From Legionellaceae bacterium (GTDB lineage: Bacteria > Pseudomonadota > Gammaproteobacteria > Legionellales > Legionellaceae): DNA of 64,000 nucleotides. The position numbers and the translations under genes are program-made. Shown piece after piece: positions 1 to 9,110 of this stretch. Location of the stretch: contig JAGOTG010000002.1 of NCBI GenBank assembly GCA_018061965.1, forward strand, positions 1-64,000, written 5' to 3'. Within the stretch, counting starts at the first letter, position 1. Each line of letters begins with the position of its first letter. Under the pieces are notes generated by a model that saw only the letters and a program-made list of their open reading frames with translations, made no database searches and had not been told where the DNA came from.

Positions 1-390
1 ACCGTGGCTGTACAACCTGCTGCCCCTGCAACCGCGGCTGTGCAACCTGCTGCCCCTGCAACCGTGGCTGTACAACCTGCTGCCCCTGCAACCGTGGCTG
101 TGCAACCTGCTGCCCCTGCAACCGTGGCTGTGCAACCCGCTGCCCCTGCAACCGTGGCTGTGCAACCTGCTGCCCCTGCAACCGTGGCTGTGCAACCCGC
201 TGCCCCTGCAACCGTGGCTGTGCAACCCGCTGCCCCTGCAACCGTGGCTGTGCAACCTGCTGCCCCTGCAACCGTGGCTGTGCAACCCGCTGCCCCTGCA
301 ACCATGGCTGTGCAACCTGCTGCCCCTGCAACCGTAGCTGTGCAACCTGCTGCCCCTGCAACCGTGGCTGTGCAACCTGCTGCCCCTGCA
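1..390 (+). repeat. 30-bp coding tandem repeat, 13 copies visible
   Basis: Thirteen contiguous 30-bp units fill bases 1-390 with an exact period and no gaps. Units differ only by scattered single bases (for example gtg/gcg/atg/gta in the second codon and cct/ccc later). The array runs off the left edge, so the total copy number is unknown. Near-identity suggests recent expansion by unequal recombination or slippage. Because the unit is ten codons, copy-number change keeps the frame. Confidence 0.97.
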
Positions 391-861
391 GTTGTTGCAG
401 CGACTCCTAAACCAAGTGGCCCTATTGATTGTTTATATCAGTTACCACAAGCGCCCGTTTCTGAAAATGAATTGTCACTTTGGGCACAATATGCCGCACT
501 CAAATCTTTTGAATATAGTTTCGATAAGCTAGACGATCAATTACAAAAGCTTAAATATTGTTTTACAGATCAGGGTTGGACTGGATTTCATGATGCATTG
601 CAACAGTCTGGTAATTTATCGGTCATCAAAAGTCAACAATTGACCGTAAGCAGTCAAATATCGGGGGATCCGGTGATTAATAAGGTCAAAGAAAATCAGT
701 GGAGTATCAGCCTCCCGCTATCAGTGGTATATCAAAATACTCAAGAAAAATTCACTCAATCGTTGTCAGTCACATTAGTTGTCACTAAAAAAACACCGAC
801 CGAGCTGGGAATCGTTCAATTAATTGCTACGGTGAAACCTGAAACGGTTTCAGCAAGTTAG
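1..861 (+). CDS. IcmL/DotI-like type IVB secretion family protein with decapeptide repeats (5' end outside window)
   Basis: The frame is open from base 1, so the true start lies outside the window; 286 residues are visible. The first 130 residues are 13 near-identical copies of a ten-residue Ala/Pro/Val/Gln unit (VAVQPAAPAT). The last 150 residues resemble the periplasmic domain of IcmL/DotI: a tryptophan-alanine helix (LSLWAQYAALKSFEYSF), the FTDQGWTGFHDAL segment, the SGNL turn, and the closing strands FTQSLSVTLVV and LGIVQLIA. IcmL/DotI is an inner-membrane component of the Dot/Icm system, and Legionellales often carry extra paralogs. The long Pro/Ala repeat probably forms an extended spacer between an unseen N-terminal anchor and the globular domain. 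The gene overlaps the 3' end of the convergent membrane-protein gene by 35 bases. Confidence is high for the family and low for a role in the core machine. Confidence 0.8.
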   Translation, partial: TVAVQPAAPATAAVQPAAPATVAVQPAAPATVAVQPAAPATVAVQPAAPATVAVQPAAPATVAVQPAAPATVAVQPAAPATVAVQPAAPATVAVQPAAPATMAVQPAAPATVAVQPAAPATVAVQPAAPAVVAATPKPSGPIDCLYQLPQAPVSENELSLWAQYAALKSFEYSFDKLDDQLQKLKYCFTDQGWTGFHDALQQSGNLSVIKSQQLTVSSQISGDPVINKVKENQWSISLPLSVVYQNTQEKFTQSLSVTLVVTKKTPTELGIVQLIATVKPETVSAS

Positions 862-1933
862 GATCCAACGCACCAAGTTTGCTTTCGCTGATGCGGACCT
901 GGTGTGCTAAGGTTCTTAGTTCCACGTCTGGCGAAAAAAAAGTCCCTCTACTCGACATAGTCGCTATTTTTTTCTTAATCTCTGCGGTATTAGAAGCAGT
1001 TGGCAAATTACTGTTCGCGATAACATATTTTATTTCCTGTATATCCTCTTTAGATATATTAGGATTCATCAATCCAAAATAGATATCTTTATAACAATTA
1101 GTAGTATTGCTTCTATCATTCATATATTCGGAATAGCATGAAGCATCCCGCTTTGTTTTAGTAATTCTAGTTCGACATTGTTCCGTCAACAGCGAGAATT
1201 GCGTAGGATTTACCCCGAATTTATGGGCTTGGCTGATGGCAAATTCATATATTTGAGTAGGGTTTTTTGCGATACTATACCCATCTGCATTGGTGTGACC
1301 GTAATAGTATTTGTAATACCCACGTAAAGATTGTTTAGCAATAACTGTGGCGAAAAAAGCAATTGCCACCGATGAAAAGTAAACCACCTCAAAGGCGACA
1401 GGGACCAGAATGGGTAGAGCAGACGCTAAAAGACTTCCAAAAAATATCCCCCAAAACAGAGAAATTTTATGCGTTGAATGAGAGAAATAAGCACCGGCCA
1501 TTGCGCCCATAGAAATCATAAAAGGAGAACAACCTGTCAACGCAATATAATTCGCGAAAAAACCTACCACTGCTGGGGTATGCAATAAAACAAAATACCC
1601 TAATCCAGCTCCCGAAACGAAGGCTATGGACACTACCGCCAAGATCACAATAGATTTTAATTGTTTGCGTCCATGAGCCAAGTGATTGAAGGCACGCAGT
1701 GCACTCATAATGGGCGTTAAAGCCACATTATCAAGCACAGCTGCGGACAAGACCCATGCAATTACTACAAAGTTTACAATCTGAAACCAACCCAAAGCAA
1801 TCAAAAAAATAGTGATAGCCAGCATAAGAATGGGTCTGGTTTGATGGGAAAACTGTTTATATCCTTCCGTTGGAAATCTTCGCAGAATTTTTTCTACATG
1901 TTCCTTTTTTGTGAGAATCTGATTCGGTCTCAT
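827..1933 (-). CDS. Multi-pass membrane protein of unknown function
   Basis: The 368-residue protein is not recognised. Residues 30-210 contain about six hydrophobic segments (for example LMLAITIFLIALGWF, AVVSIAFVSGAGLGYFVLL, LLASALPILVPVAFEVVYF), so it is an integral membrane protein. The C-terminal 150 residues are soluble, with a Tyr-rich stretch (GYYKYYYGHTNADGY) and several cysteines. The ATG start shares one base with the stop of the L,D-transpeptidase gene upstream (TGATG), so the two are probably co-transcribed and translationally coupled. Its 3' end overlaps the convergent IcmL-like gene. Confidence 0.75.
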   Translation of the reverse strand: MRPNQILTKKEHVEKILRRFPTEGYKQFSHQTRPILMLAITIFLIALGWFQIVNFVVIAWVLSAAVLDNVALTPIMSALRAFNHLAHGRKQLKSIVILAVVSIAFVSGAGLGYFVLLHTPAVVGFFANYIALTGCSPFMISMGAMAGAYFSHSTHKISLFWGIFFGSLLASALPILVPVAFEVVYFSSVAIAFFATVIAKQSLRGYYKYYYGHTNADGYSIAKNPTQIYEFAISQAHKFGVNPTQFSLLTEQCRTRITKTKRDASCYSEYMNDRSNTTNCYKDIYFGLMNPNISKEDIQEIKYVIANSNLPTASNTAEIKKKIATMSSRGTFFSPDVELRTLAHQVRISESKLGALDPNLLKPFQVSP

Positions 1934-2619
1934 CAGGCGTAACCTCGCCCTCTAGGACGTAATCTAAGACTCGACATACGGACTGGTTGTTGTTTTTGAG
2001 TTTCGACACTAGGTGTTTGAGGCTGCAACCAATGCCCATCTCCGTTTTCATCTTCATAAGACAATACAATCACTTGGGTGCCTAACGTAATAAATTGTTC
2101 GTTCAACCATTTGGCAGCAGAGGGTAGCACGCGAATACAGCCATGACTCGCATTGTACTTCGGCACTTCATAGCCTGCATGAATGGTATAACCTTGGAAA
2201 AAATACATGCAATAAGGCATTTTTGTGCCGCCATGGGTTTCAACTGGATACTCACCTGACTTACAATTGATACCACGTTTGTTATACACCCTGAAAGCGC
2301 CGGTTACAGTGCGGCAGGTTCCCCCCTCCTCACACCAATCCTTTCCTCCTGACGCGCTCCCGGTCATAACACGCTTCCCTTCTACATCATAAGCAGCCCA
2401 AGCAGCTTCTTTGGGGTCAAACACAAACGTTTTATGCCCTGCAGACCGAATTTGTTTGGGAAAATAAGAGCGACCGCGTTTATCTAAGGTGTAGTGTTTG
2501 CTGTGATGGACCACCCCCATATCATCAGTAATATAGGTTGATTCATCCAATTGCACGCATCCTACAAGTGCAGTAGTCATGGCAAGCAACAACAGACAAT
2601 ATTTTTTTAGCATTCTCAT
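1933..2619 (-). CDS. L,D-transpeptidase (YkuD family) lipoprotein
   Basis: This 228-residue protein starts with a lipoprotein signal peptide (hydrophobic run, lipobox ALVGC, lipidated Cys near residue 21). The YkuD catalytic signature is present as IHAGYEVP followed by SHGCIR, with the nucleophile Cys at residue 161. The family forms 3-3 peptidoglycan cross-links or attaches proteins to peptidoglycan; which of these this enzyme does cannot be told. Two in-frame ATGs (bases 2619 and 2613) lie at the start; the first overlaps the ettA stop as TAATG, indicating coupling to ettA. Confidence 0.88.
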   Translation of the reverse strand: MRMLKKYCLLLLAMTTALVGCVQLDESTYITDDMGVVHHSKHYTLDKRGRSYFPKQIRSAGHKTFVFDPKEAAWAAYDVEGKRVMTGSASGGKDWCEEGGTCRTVTGAFRVYNKRGINCKSGEYPVETHGGTKMPYCMYFFQGYTIHAGYEVPKYNASHGCIRVLPSAAKWLNEQFITLGTQVIVLSYEDENGDGHWLQPQTPSVETQKQQPVRMSSLRLRPRGRGYA

Positions 2620-4289
2620 TAATCCTCTAAACGGCGAAATTTCTTTTGCGAACTTTTATTTTGGTCACCCGATGTTTTGAGGCGTTCTGCTTCATAATCT
2701 GTATAGTTTCCTTCTATAAATACCACTTTTCCATCACCTTCAAATGCCATCAAATGAGTGCAAACCCTATCTAAAAACCAACGATCATGGGAAATCACAA
2801 CTGCGGAGCCAGGGAAATTCAAAATAGCTTCTTCCAAAGCACGTAACGTTTCGATATCCAAATCATTACTGGGTTCATCTAATAACAAAACGTTCGCACC
2901 ACGTTTCAATAATTTAGCCAAATGGACTCGATTGCGTTCCCCCCCAGACAGTTGACTCATTTTTTTCTGCTGATCTGAGCCTTTAAAATTAAACCGACTG
3001 ACATAAGCTCTAGATGGCATCTGGAAAGAACCGACCTGCATCACATCATGCTTATCAGAAATCTCTTCCCAAACAGTATGCTGATCATTCAAATGATCGC
3101 GCATTTGATCCACATAAGCCAATTGCACCGTATCCCCCATGCGAATGGTACCTGCATCAGGCACTTCTTTTTGCATTAGCAATTTTAAAAAAGTCGATTT
3201 CCCAGCACCATTGGGACCAATAATGCCCAACACCCCCCCTTTGGGTAAAGAGAAATTCACGCCTGAGAATAATTGTTTAGAACCATACCCTTTTGCAAGA
3301 TCATGCCCCTCTATAACCAAGTCGCCCAAACGCTCACCAGGCGGAATGTATATTTCATTGGTTTCGTTGCGCTTTTGGAATTCTTTTGAATTCAACTCAT
3401 CAAACCGCGCCAACCTTGCCTTCGATTTTGCATGGCGACCCTTAGGCGCCATCCGCACCCATTCTAATTCCGACTTCAAGACACGTATGTGCGAAGCTTC
3501 TTGTTTTTGTTCTTGCGCTAAACGCGCTTCTTTTTGTTCAAGCCACGCAGTGTAATTACCTTTATAAGGAATCCCCTCACCGCGATCTAATTCTAAAATC
3601 CACTCAGCAGCATTATCCAGAAAATAGCGATCATGCGTTACGGCTACCACTGTTCCCGGAAAGTCCTCCAAGTATTTCTCGAGCCAAGCCACACTTTCAG
3701 CGTCCAAATGGTTGGTCGGCTCATCCAGTAATAACATATCCGGACTCGATAATAGCAAACGACATAGCGCAACGCGTCGGCGCTCTCCGCCAGACAATAC
3801 ATTTAAGAGTGCGTCCCACTCTGGTAGGCGTAAAGCTTGCGCTGCAATATTTAATTTACGATCTAAATCCCAGCCACCACCAGCTTCGATCGCGTGTTGC
3901 AACTCTCCTTGCTCCGTTAATAAGGTTGTCATTTCCTCATCAGTCATGGGCTCAGCAAACTTGAAGCTAATCTCATCAAAGCGCGCTAATTTGGCTTTCA
4001 TGTCCTGCACAGCTTCTTCTACAATTTCACGGACCGTTTTGCTTAAATCCACAAGCGGCTCTTGCGCCAAATAGCCGATACGAATACCAGGTTGGGCACG
4101 TGCCTCTCCATCAAACTGTTGATCAACACCGGCCATAATACGTAACAAAGTTGATTTACCTGAACCATTTAATCCCAATACTCCAATTTTTGCACCGGGA
4201 ATAAAACTAAGAGAGATATCTTTCAAAATCACCCGTTGATTCTCAACTATTTTCGAAACACGGTTCATGGTAAAAATATACTGGGACAT
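2619..4289 (-). CDS. ettA: Energy-dependent translational throttle protein EttA (ABC-F ATPase)
   Basis: This ABC-F protein has two ATP-binding cassettes and no membrane domain. It shows Walker A motifs GLNGSGKST and GPNGAGKST, signature motifs LSGGERRR and LSGGERNR, and Walker B segments LLLDEPTNHLD and LLLDEPSNDLD. EttA binds the ribosomal E site and gates entry into elongation according to energy charge. The ATG at 4289 (MSQYIFTMNRV) is chosen because it gives 556 residues, matching E. coli EttA (555); the upstream in-frame extension to 4388 would add 33 unrelated residues. The gene diverges from pcm across about 100 bp and leads the run into the L,D-transpeptidase and membrane-protein genes. 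Confidence 0.95.
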   Translation of the reverse strand: MSQYIFTMNRVSKIVENQRVILKDISLSFIPGAKIGVLGLNGSGKSTLLRIMAGVDQQFDGEARAQPGIRIGYLAQEPLVDLSKTVREIVEEAVQDMKAKLARFDEISFKFAEPMTDEEMTTLLTEQGELQHAIEAGGGWDLDRKLNIAAQALRLPEWDALLNVLSGGERRRVALCRLLLSSPDMLLLDEPTNHLDAESVAWLEKYLEDFPGTVVAVTHDRYFLDNAAEWILELDRGEGIPYKGNYTAWLEQKEARLAQEQKQEASHIRVLKSELEWVRMAPKGRHAKSKARLARFDELNSKEFQKRNETNEIYIPPGERLGDLVIEGHDLAKGYGSKQLFSGVNFSLPKGGVLGIIGPNGAGKSTFLKLLMQKEVPDAGTIRMGDTVQLAYVDQMRDHLNDQHTVWEEISDKHDVMQVGSFQMPSRAYVSRFNFKGSDQQKKMSQLSGGERNRVHLAKLLKRGANVLLLDEPSNDLDIETLRALEEAILNFPGSAVVISHDRWFLDRVCTHLMAFEGDGKVVFIEGNYTDYEAERLKTSGDQNKSSQKKFRRLED

Positions 4290-4388
4290 AAATACTCTAA
4301 GTGAAAGGTTGCGTTGGCGCGGATAATAACAAATTCTGCTATGAAATTCATGAATTCTTGTTAGAATATCAGCAAGTCTCGCTTCCAC

Positions 4389-5051
4389 ATGGTTAAAATG
4401 AATAAAATTTTATCACAGACTAATATGATTAAACAACAATTACGGACGGGCAATGTCTTTGATAAAAAAATTTTAGACTTGTATCAAAGCGTTCCACGCG
4501 ATGAATATGTCCCATTTGCATACCGGGAATTTGCCTATTCAGATATGCAAATCCCTCTTGCGCAGCAACAAAGCATGCTGACGCCACTCGAAGAAGCTGC
4601 CATTTTACAGGCATTACAATTGCAGGGTCATGAAACCGTGTTAGAAATTGGTACTGGCACAGGATTTTTTTCCAGTCTTCTCAGTCATTGCGCCAAAAGA
4701 GTCATTTCTGTAGATTATTTTGAAGAATTTACCCTGCAAGCTAAGAAAACCTGCCTGGCACATGGGCGAACTAATATTGAGTTTATCACTGGCAATGGTC
4801 ATAACGGGTGGGTAAATCTCGCTCCTTATGATGTCATTATTTTTACAGGCGCTATCCAACATTTAACAGAATCGCTGAAACTTCAGCTGTGTTTGGGCGG
4901 CAAACTCTTTGCAATCGTAGGCTCCCATCCCGTCATGGCAGGTAATTTATATCGCGTAGATCACAAAAACCACTGGACCCAAGATTTGATCTTTGCAACT
5001 GACACACCCCTGCTCATTGAGAACAGTCACCACCAACGGTTTGTTTTTTAG
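4389..5051 (+). CDS. pcm: Protein-L-isoaspartate O-methyltransferase family protein
   Basis: This 220-residue protein shows the class I methyltransferase SAM motif VLEIGTGTGFFSSLLS and the N-terminal PCMT pattern (MIKQQLRTGNVFDKKIL, then VPRDEYVPF). PCMT methylates L-isoaspartyl residues in damaged proteins so that they can revert. The C-terminal part is rather divergent, and proteins encoded next to tolC are often annotated only as PCMT-like, so activity is not assured. Alternative in-frame ATGs exist at 4398 and 4425. It lies 8 bp before tolC and is probably co-transcribed with it. Confidence 0.85.
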   Translation: MVKMNKILSQTNMIKQQLRTGNVFDKKILDLYQSVPRDEYVPFAYREFAYSDMQIPLAQQQSMLTPLEEAAILQALQLQGHETVLEIGTGTGFFSSLLSHCAKRVISVDYFEEFTLQAKKTCLAHGRTNIEFITGNGHNGWVNLAPYDVIIFTGAIQHLTESLKLQLCLGGKLFAIVGSHPVMAGNLYRVDHKNHWTQDLIFATDTPLLIENSHHQRFVF

Positions 5052-5059
5052 GATTTTAG

Positions 5060-6535
5060 ATGCCAAAGGATCTGGTACGCGCTATAAAAAGGAAACTACT
5101 CACTTTAGCATGGTTCGCGCTCATACCGTGCAAAGCTTTTTCCGTTGATTTGATGGATGTCTATCATCAAGCCTTAGATAATGATCCTCTATTCAAAGAG
5201 GCTTACAGTACTTTTTTGGCTAAAAGCGAAGCCCTGCCCCAAGCGTGGTCACAATTACTCCCTCAACTAAGCGCCGCGGCCTTGGTTGGTCGCAATCAAC
5301 AGCTCATTGATGCTGGTGTGTTTACGATTCGGCAAGCTTATAACAGCAATCAGTGGAAAGCCAATGCGTCACAAGCCATCTTCAATTACCAAGCTTGGGA
5401 GCAAGTAAAACAAGCACGCGCCGGCGTTAAAGCAGCTATGGCCGAATTCAACGACGCTGCCCAGCAAATGATGCTGCGTACCTCGCACGCTTATTTGCAA
5501 TTATTACTTGCCAAAGATACGTTGAGTTTTGCCCAAGCCAAAAAACGTGCAAATCAACGTCAGCTGGAACAAGCTCAAGAACGTTTTAATGTGGGATTAG
5601 ATGCGATCACTGCCGTCTATGAAGCTCGCGCTGCGTACGATCAATCTACAGCGGAGGTCATTGCCGATAACAATAAATTAATGAATTTAAATCAGGATTT
5701 GAGCCGCATTACCAATCATACTTATGAACATGTGTCTCCGTTGCGAAACAATAACATTCCTTTGATTTCGCCAGAGCCCAAAATTGTTGACGAATGGATC
5801 ACTACTGGATTAAAACAAAACTATAGTCTGTATTCAGCAAAATACCGCCTCCAAGCGGCCCGCGAAAGTATCAAAGCTACAGCCTCCAGCAATTGGCCAG
5901 TTTTTAGTATCCAAGGCAATATAGTCGATACTCATAATAAAAGTAACGCGCACGACGGTGGTGGTAGCACAGCTTTCGCCAATAATTTATTTATTCCTCA
6001 AGAGCAGCGCCTCGCAGCAGTCAGCTTGAATGCGAATCTACCGCTATTTCAAGGTGGATTAGTGGCGTCTAAAACGCGACAAGCAAAATACGATTTTCAG
6101 TCTTCTGGACAACAGTTAGAAAGGGTGTACCGCAATGTGGTCGTCAGCACCAATATTTACTTTAATACCATCCTAGACGGCATAGAAAAAGTAAAAGCCG
6201 ACCGCCAAACAGTGATGTCACAGCAAAACTCTGTCGACAGCGTTAATGCTCAATATACAGTAGGTACACGCACGATGACCGACGTCGTCTTAGCCCAACA
6301 GCATTTATTCGAAGCGCAACAGCAATTAGCCGCAGATCAATATATATTGATTGATTCTATTTTAAATTTAAAGTATTTCGCTGGAACGCTAAGTGTTGCT
6401 GATTTAGAGGAAATCAACGCTTGGTTGGATACCACTCGAGTAGCCAAACTTGCCGTCAACAAAGCGAATCCTCTCTGTAAATTAAGCGATACCCAAAAAC
6501 TCATTCGCAAAATGGAAGCATTACAATTGACCTAG
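5060..6535 (+). CDS. tolC: TolC family outer-membrane efflux/export channel
   Basis: The 491 residues match the usual TolC length (about 490). A signal peptide (LTLAWFALIPCKAFS) precedes VDLMDVYHQALDNDPLFKEA, the typical TolC N-terminus. Two structural repeats follow, each with long helices rich in Gln, Ala and Arg (for example QLEQAQERFNVGLDAITAVYEARAAYDQ and SVNAQYTVGTRTMTDVVLAQQHLFEAQQ). TolC trimers form the outer-membrane exit duct of type I secretion and of RND and MFS efflux pumps. No inner-membrane partner is adjacent, so it may serve pumps encoded elsewhere. The stop overlaps the end of the convergent kinase-like gene by 4 bases. Confidence 0.93.
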   Translation: MPKDLVRAIKRKLLTLAWFALIPCKAFSVDLMDVYHQALDNDPLFKEAYSTFLAKSEALPQAWSQLLPQLSAAALVGRNQQLIDAGVFTIRQAYNSNQWKANASQAIFNYQAWEQVKQARAGVKAAMAEFNDAAQQMMLRTSHAYLQLLLAKDTLSFAQAKKRANQRQLEQAQERFNVGLDAITAVYEARAAYDQSTAEVIADNNKLMNLNQDLSRITNHTYEHVSPLRNNNIPLISPEPKIVDEWITTGLKQNYSLYSAKYRLQAARESIKATASSNWPVFSIQGNIVDTHNKSNAHDGGGSTAFANNLFIPQEQRLAAVSLNANLPLFQGGLVASKTRQAKYDFQSSGQQLERVYRNVVVSTNIYFNTILDGIEKVKADRQTVMSQQNSVDSVNAQYTVGTRTMTDVVLAQQHLFEAQQQLAADQYILIDSILNLKYFAGTLSVADLEEINAWLDTTRVAKLAVNKANPLCKLSDTQKLIRKMEALQLT

Positions 6536-9063
6536 GGAACAGAGGCTTCGAACCCTGGGTTGCTTCGGGCCTCGCGAAGAGATGCCTCCCATAAACACCG
6601 CTGTATTTTTGGAGCGCCAAATACCCCGAGAGATGCCAACGCACTGGCGCCAAGCCCATATTGAAGAGTTGATAAGGGACAAGATGGTAATACGCTTGTA
6701 ATCAATGGCAACAGAAAACTCGGCGCAAAAAGACTGAGTATCAGCAAGGTCAAAGAAATAACCAATACTAACATTAGAAATATCGTACTATAGGCAAGGA
6801 CCCATGAAAAAGAGGCATCCAATTGGACAGATTCTTGTCGCCCACGTGGACTCATCAATTCAGTTCGCATAGCTGGAGCAGCTGTTAAATCTGTTACCTT
6901 AGTATAAAAGTCTCTAGGATTCACCTTCGGATCAAGAATGATACATTGTCTAGTCCTGCTATAAAGACGTTGCTGCGTGACACGATCCTCTAAGTGGTAT
7001 TGCCCTGGAAAAAGGCCTGAAATCAAAGCAGTCCACCGTTGATTAGCCATTATAATACCTCTGCCCGGAGCAGCAAGACTCGGCTTCAAAATAATTTGAC
7101 CAAGCGATTGAGGTTTTTTGGAAATATGCACTAACATGCTAGCGCTATCAGCTAATTTTTCATTTAAAATACTTTGAATTTTTTCTTGATAATATCGAAG
7201 ATACAGATCCACACTTGAGCGATCAACTTGGGTGTGTGCTCGACGACACTCAGATGCCAATTGATGAAAATGATAGTATCGAATCGAGTCATTTTGAAAT
7301 TCGGCATAATCGATACGATGCGTGGGCGCCAAGGCTGTACCACCTGCAGGGGCTAAAAAAATATTGGCTTGTTGGTTAACTAAAGTAGATCCGAGGGGAA
7401 TCAATGGCGCCTCGCCTTGAATACCATACCCTAATTCTTCAACACCTTCTTCACGCGCCGATCGTTCTGCATCATAAGGATATTCAGCATTTCCACCCGC
7501 TGTTGCAAACCCTGCTACAGCTTTTTTCCGCTGATCTAATTTTCCAGCCAAAATTTGACCCTCTTGATTTTCAGAAACAATCGCAGTTTTCCTTACACTG
7601 ACATCCGCCATCATACGCCACGCAAATTTTGCTAGACTGGTATGCACACATAATTGGTGACCATTATCTGCAACAGTTATTTCCCTATCTTGCAAAGAAA
7701 ATGTGCGCTGCAAACGGTGACGGATGTTTGCTGCATCAACAGCCTGTGGTAATGTCACAACCGTTGTTCCGCCCTCTGTAGACAAAACAGGTTCAAATCC
7801 TTGCTCGCCAGCACCTTTGAATGCGTCGTGTCGCCGGTATGCTGCATGATTTTCTCTTAAATGGCCAAACGAATAAAAACAAGCCTGTAAACTGTTCGTA
7901 ATAAATTTGGAATAGATGGCATCACAAACTCTATCGCGTGTGGAGAGTACGATACGATTTTCTTCACGCAAGACAACTCGTTCGTCAAGCCCCAATATTG
8001 TAACCAAACGCTCTATCTCATTGCTTTCTATACAAATTTGATTATTCGCCAGGAAAGTCACTTTAGGTTTCACTGCATTTAAGAATTGTGCCGCATAACC
8101 CACACCAGCATCTAATCCATTCCCCCGTTGTGCTGGTACTTTAAAATAACCCAATCGATGTAAGATACGCTGTAATAATTGTGCAATCTTCTCTGCCTCT
8201 AGCAAGTCTGGGTCATTATATTTTGTTTGAATCGCTGAAATTAATGCATCTCGGCGTTGCTGAAGCATACGAATACGGAAAGCTTTCGCCTGTGGTGTAT
8301 GCCCAGTACTATTGACAATATCTTCTATATCTTGATTACTAAATTGTTGAACGATGATTGCACCACGAGCATGGTACTCGCGTTGATTTGCAAAATATTC
8401 CTCTCCAAAAAAGTCTCGAATTTGCTTAATATTACGTGCAAACTCCAAAGTACCCGATTTCCGCTGCATCAAACCATATTTTGAATTATCACTAGCTAAA
8501 AAAAATGGCAGAATGGTGTCAGCTGTTACATTAATAGTGTCTTCATTTTGGAAACCATGAGAACGAAAACCAATACACAGCGTACCACCCAAATCAACAA
8601 AAAACACACGTTTATCACGATCCATGACAAAATTTTCGCCGTGTATATTAATTAGATCGCGATTACCTAACCAAGCATGCATCATCAAACTACAAAAAAC
8701 CGGTTCTTTACTGGCAGAAGGCAGACGGTGAAAATCTTCTTTTGTACAATTGCTAGTACCAGGTAAGATAGCTGACGCTAAATATACAAAACCGCTTCGG
8801 TCTTCCACCGCAAAGATATCTGGCACTAAAATACCCGCATGTTTGCATAGTTTTGCTGCTAAAACTTCATCCCAAACCCGCCAGTTACCCTCAATCGGTG
8901 CATTCAGCGGTCTTTTAATGAGATAATCTTTTCCTGTGCGCCGATCTCTCCCAACAAAACCAGGGCACATCCCCCCCTTTTTTTCTTTTTCGGTTTTTTT
9001 TATATACGATTCTAAACGTTCAGATTGCGTGATCTCTCTTTCAGAGGTGCGCATACGAGTCAT
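6532..9063 (-). CDS. Kinase-like/Nudix-like protein with C-terminal membrane segments; candidate effector
   Basis: The 843-residue protein is not recognised as a whole. Residues 35-165 look like a HipA/PI3-4-kinase-type fold: a Lys in YLIKRPL (K50), an acidic helix residue in WDEVLAAKL, an RD-x-x-N catalytic-loop pattern in GNRDLINIHGENF (R135, D136), and VDLGG as the DFG equivalent (D157). At residues 520-545 AGGNAEYPY followed by AREEGVEELGY resembles a degenerate Nudix box that keeps E-x-x-E-E and the final Gly but lacks the upstream Glu and Arg. Near the C-terminus two hydrophobic segments (STIFLMLVLVISLTLLILSLF and the Leu/Pro-rich stretch after it) suggest membrane insertion. ATG 9063 is preferred to TTG 9069; ATG 9054 is also possible. 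Homopolymer runs sit near the start. Domain calls are inferred from motifs only. Confidence 0.6.
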   Translation of the reverse strand: MTRMRTSEREITQSERLESYIKKTEKEKKGGMCPGFVGRDRRTGKDYLIKRPLNAPIEGNWRVWDEVLAAKLCKHAGILVPDIFAVEDRSGFVYLASAILPGTSNCTKEDFHRLPSASKEPVFCSLMMHAWLGNRDLINIHGENFVMDRDKRVFFVDLGGTLCIGFRSHGFQNEDTINVTADTILPFFLASDNSKYGLMQRKSGTLEFARNIKQIRDFFGEEYFANQREYHARGAIIVQQFSNQDIEDIVNSTGHTPQAKAFRIRMLQQRRDALISAIQTKYNDPDLLEAEKIAQLLQRILHRLGYFKVPAQRGNGLDAGVGYAAQFLNAVKPKVTFLANNQICIESNEIERLVTILGLDERVVLREENRIVLSTRDRVCDAIYSKFITNSLQACFYSFGHLRENHAAYRRHDAFKGAGEQGFEPVLSTEGGTTVVTLPQAVDAANIRHRLQRTFSLQDREITVADNGHQLCVHTSLAKFAWRMMADVSVRKTAIVSENQEGQILAGKLDQRKKAVAGFATAGGNAEYPYDAERSAREEGVEELGYGIQGEAPLIPLGSTLVNQQANIFLAPAGGTALAPTHRIDYAEFQNDSIRYYHFHQLASECRRAHTQVDRSSVDLYLRYYQEKIQSILNEKLADSASMLVHISKKPQSLGQIILKPSLAAPGRGIIMANQRWTALISGLFPGQYHLEDRVTQQRLYSRTRQCIILDPKVNPRDFYTKVTDLTAAPAMRTELMSPRGRQESVQLDASFSWVLAYSTIFLMLVLVISLTLLILSLFAPSFLLPLITSVLPSCPLSTLQYGLGASALASLGVFGAPKIQRCLWEASLREARSNPGFEASVP

Positions 9064-9110
9064 TCTCAAAAAATAATTTCCTATATTTTATCATCATGTG
9101 TTTTTTTTAT

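Noticed and set aside
1-390. CRISPR array
   Set aside because: The 30-bp units are contiguous with no spacers and encode an in-frame decapeptide.
879-1082. Plus-strand frame of 67 codons
   Set aside because: It is antisense to the membrane-protein gene and looks like a shadow of its composition.
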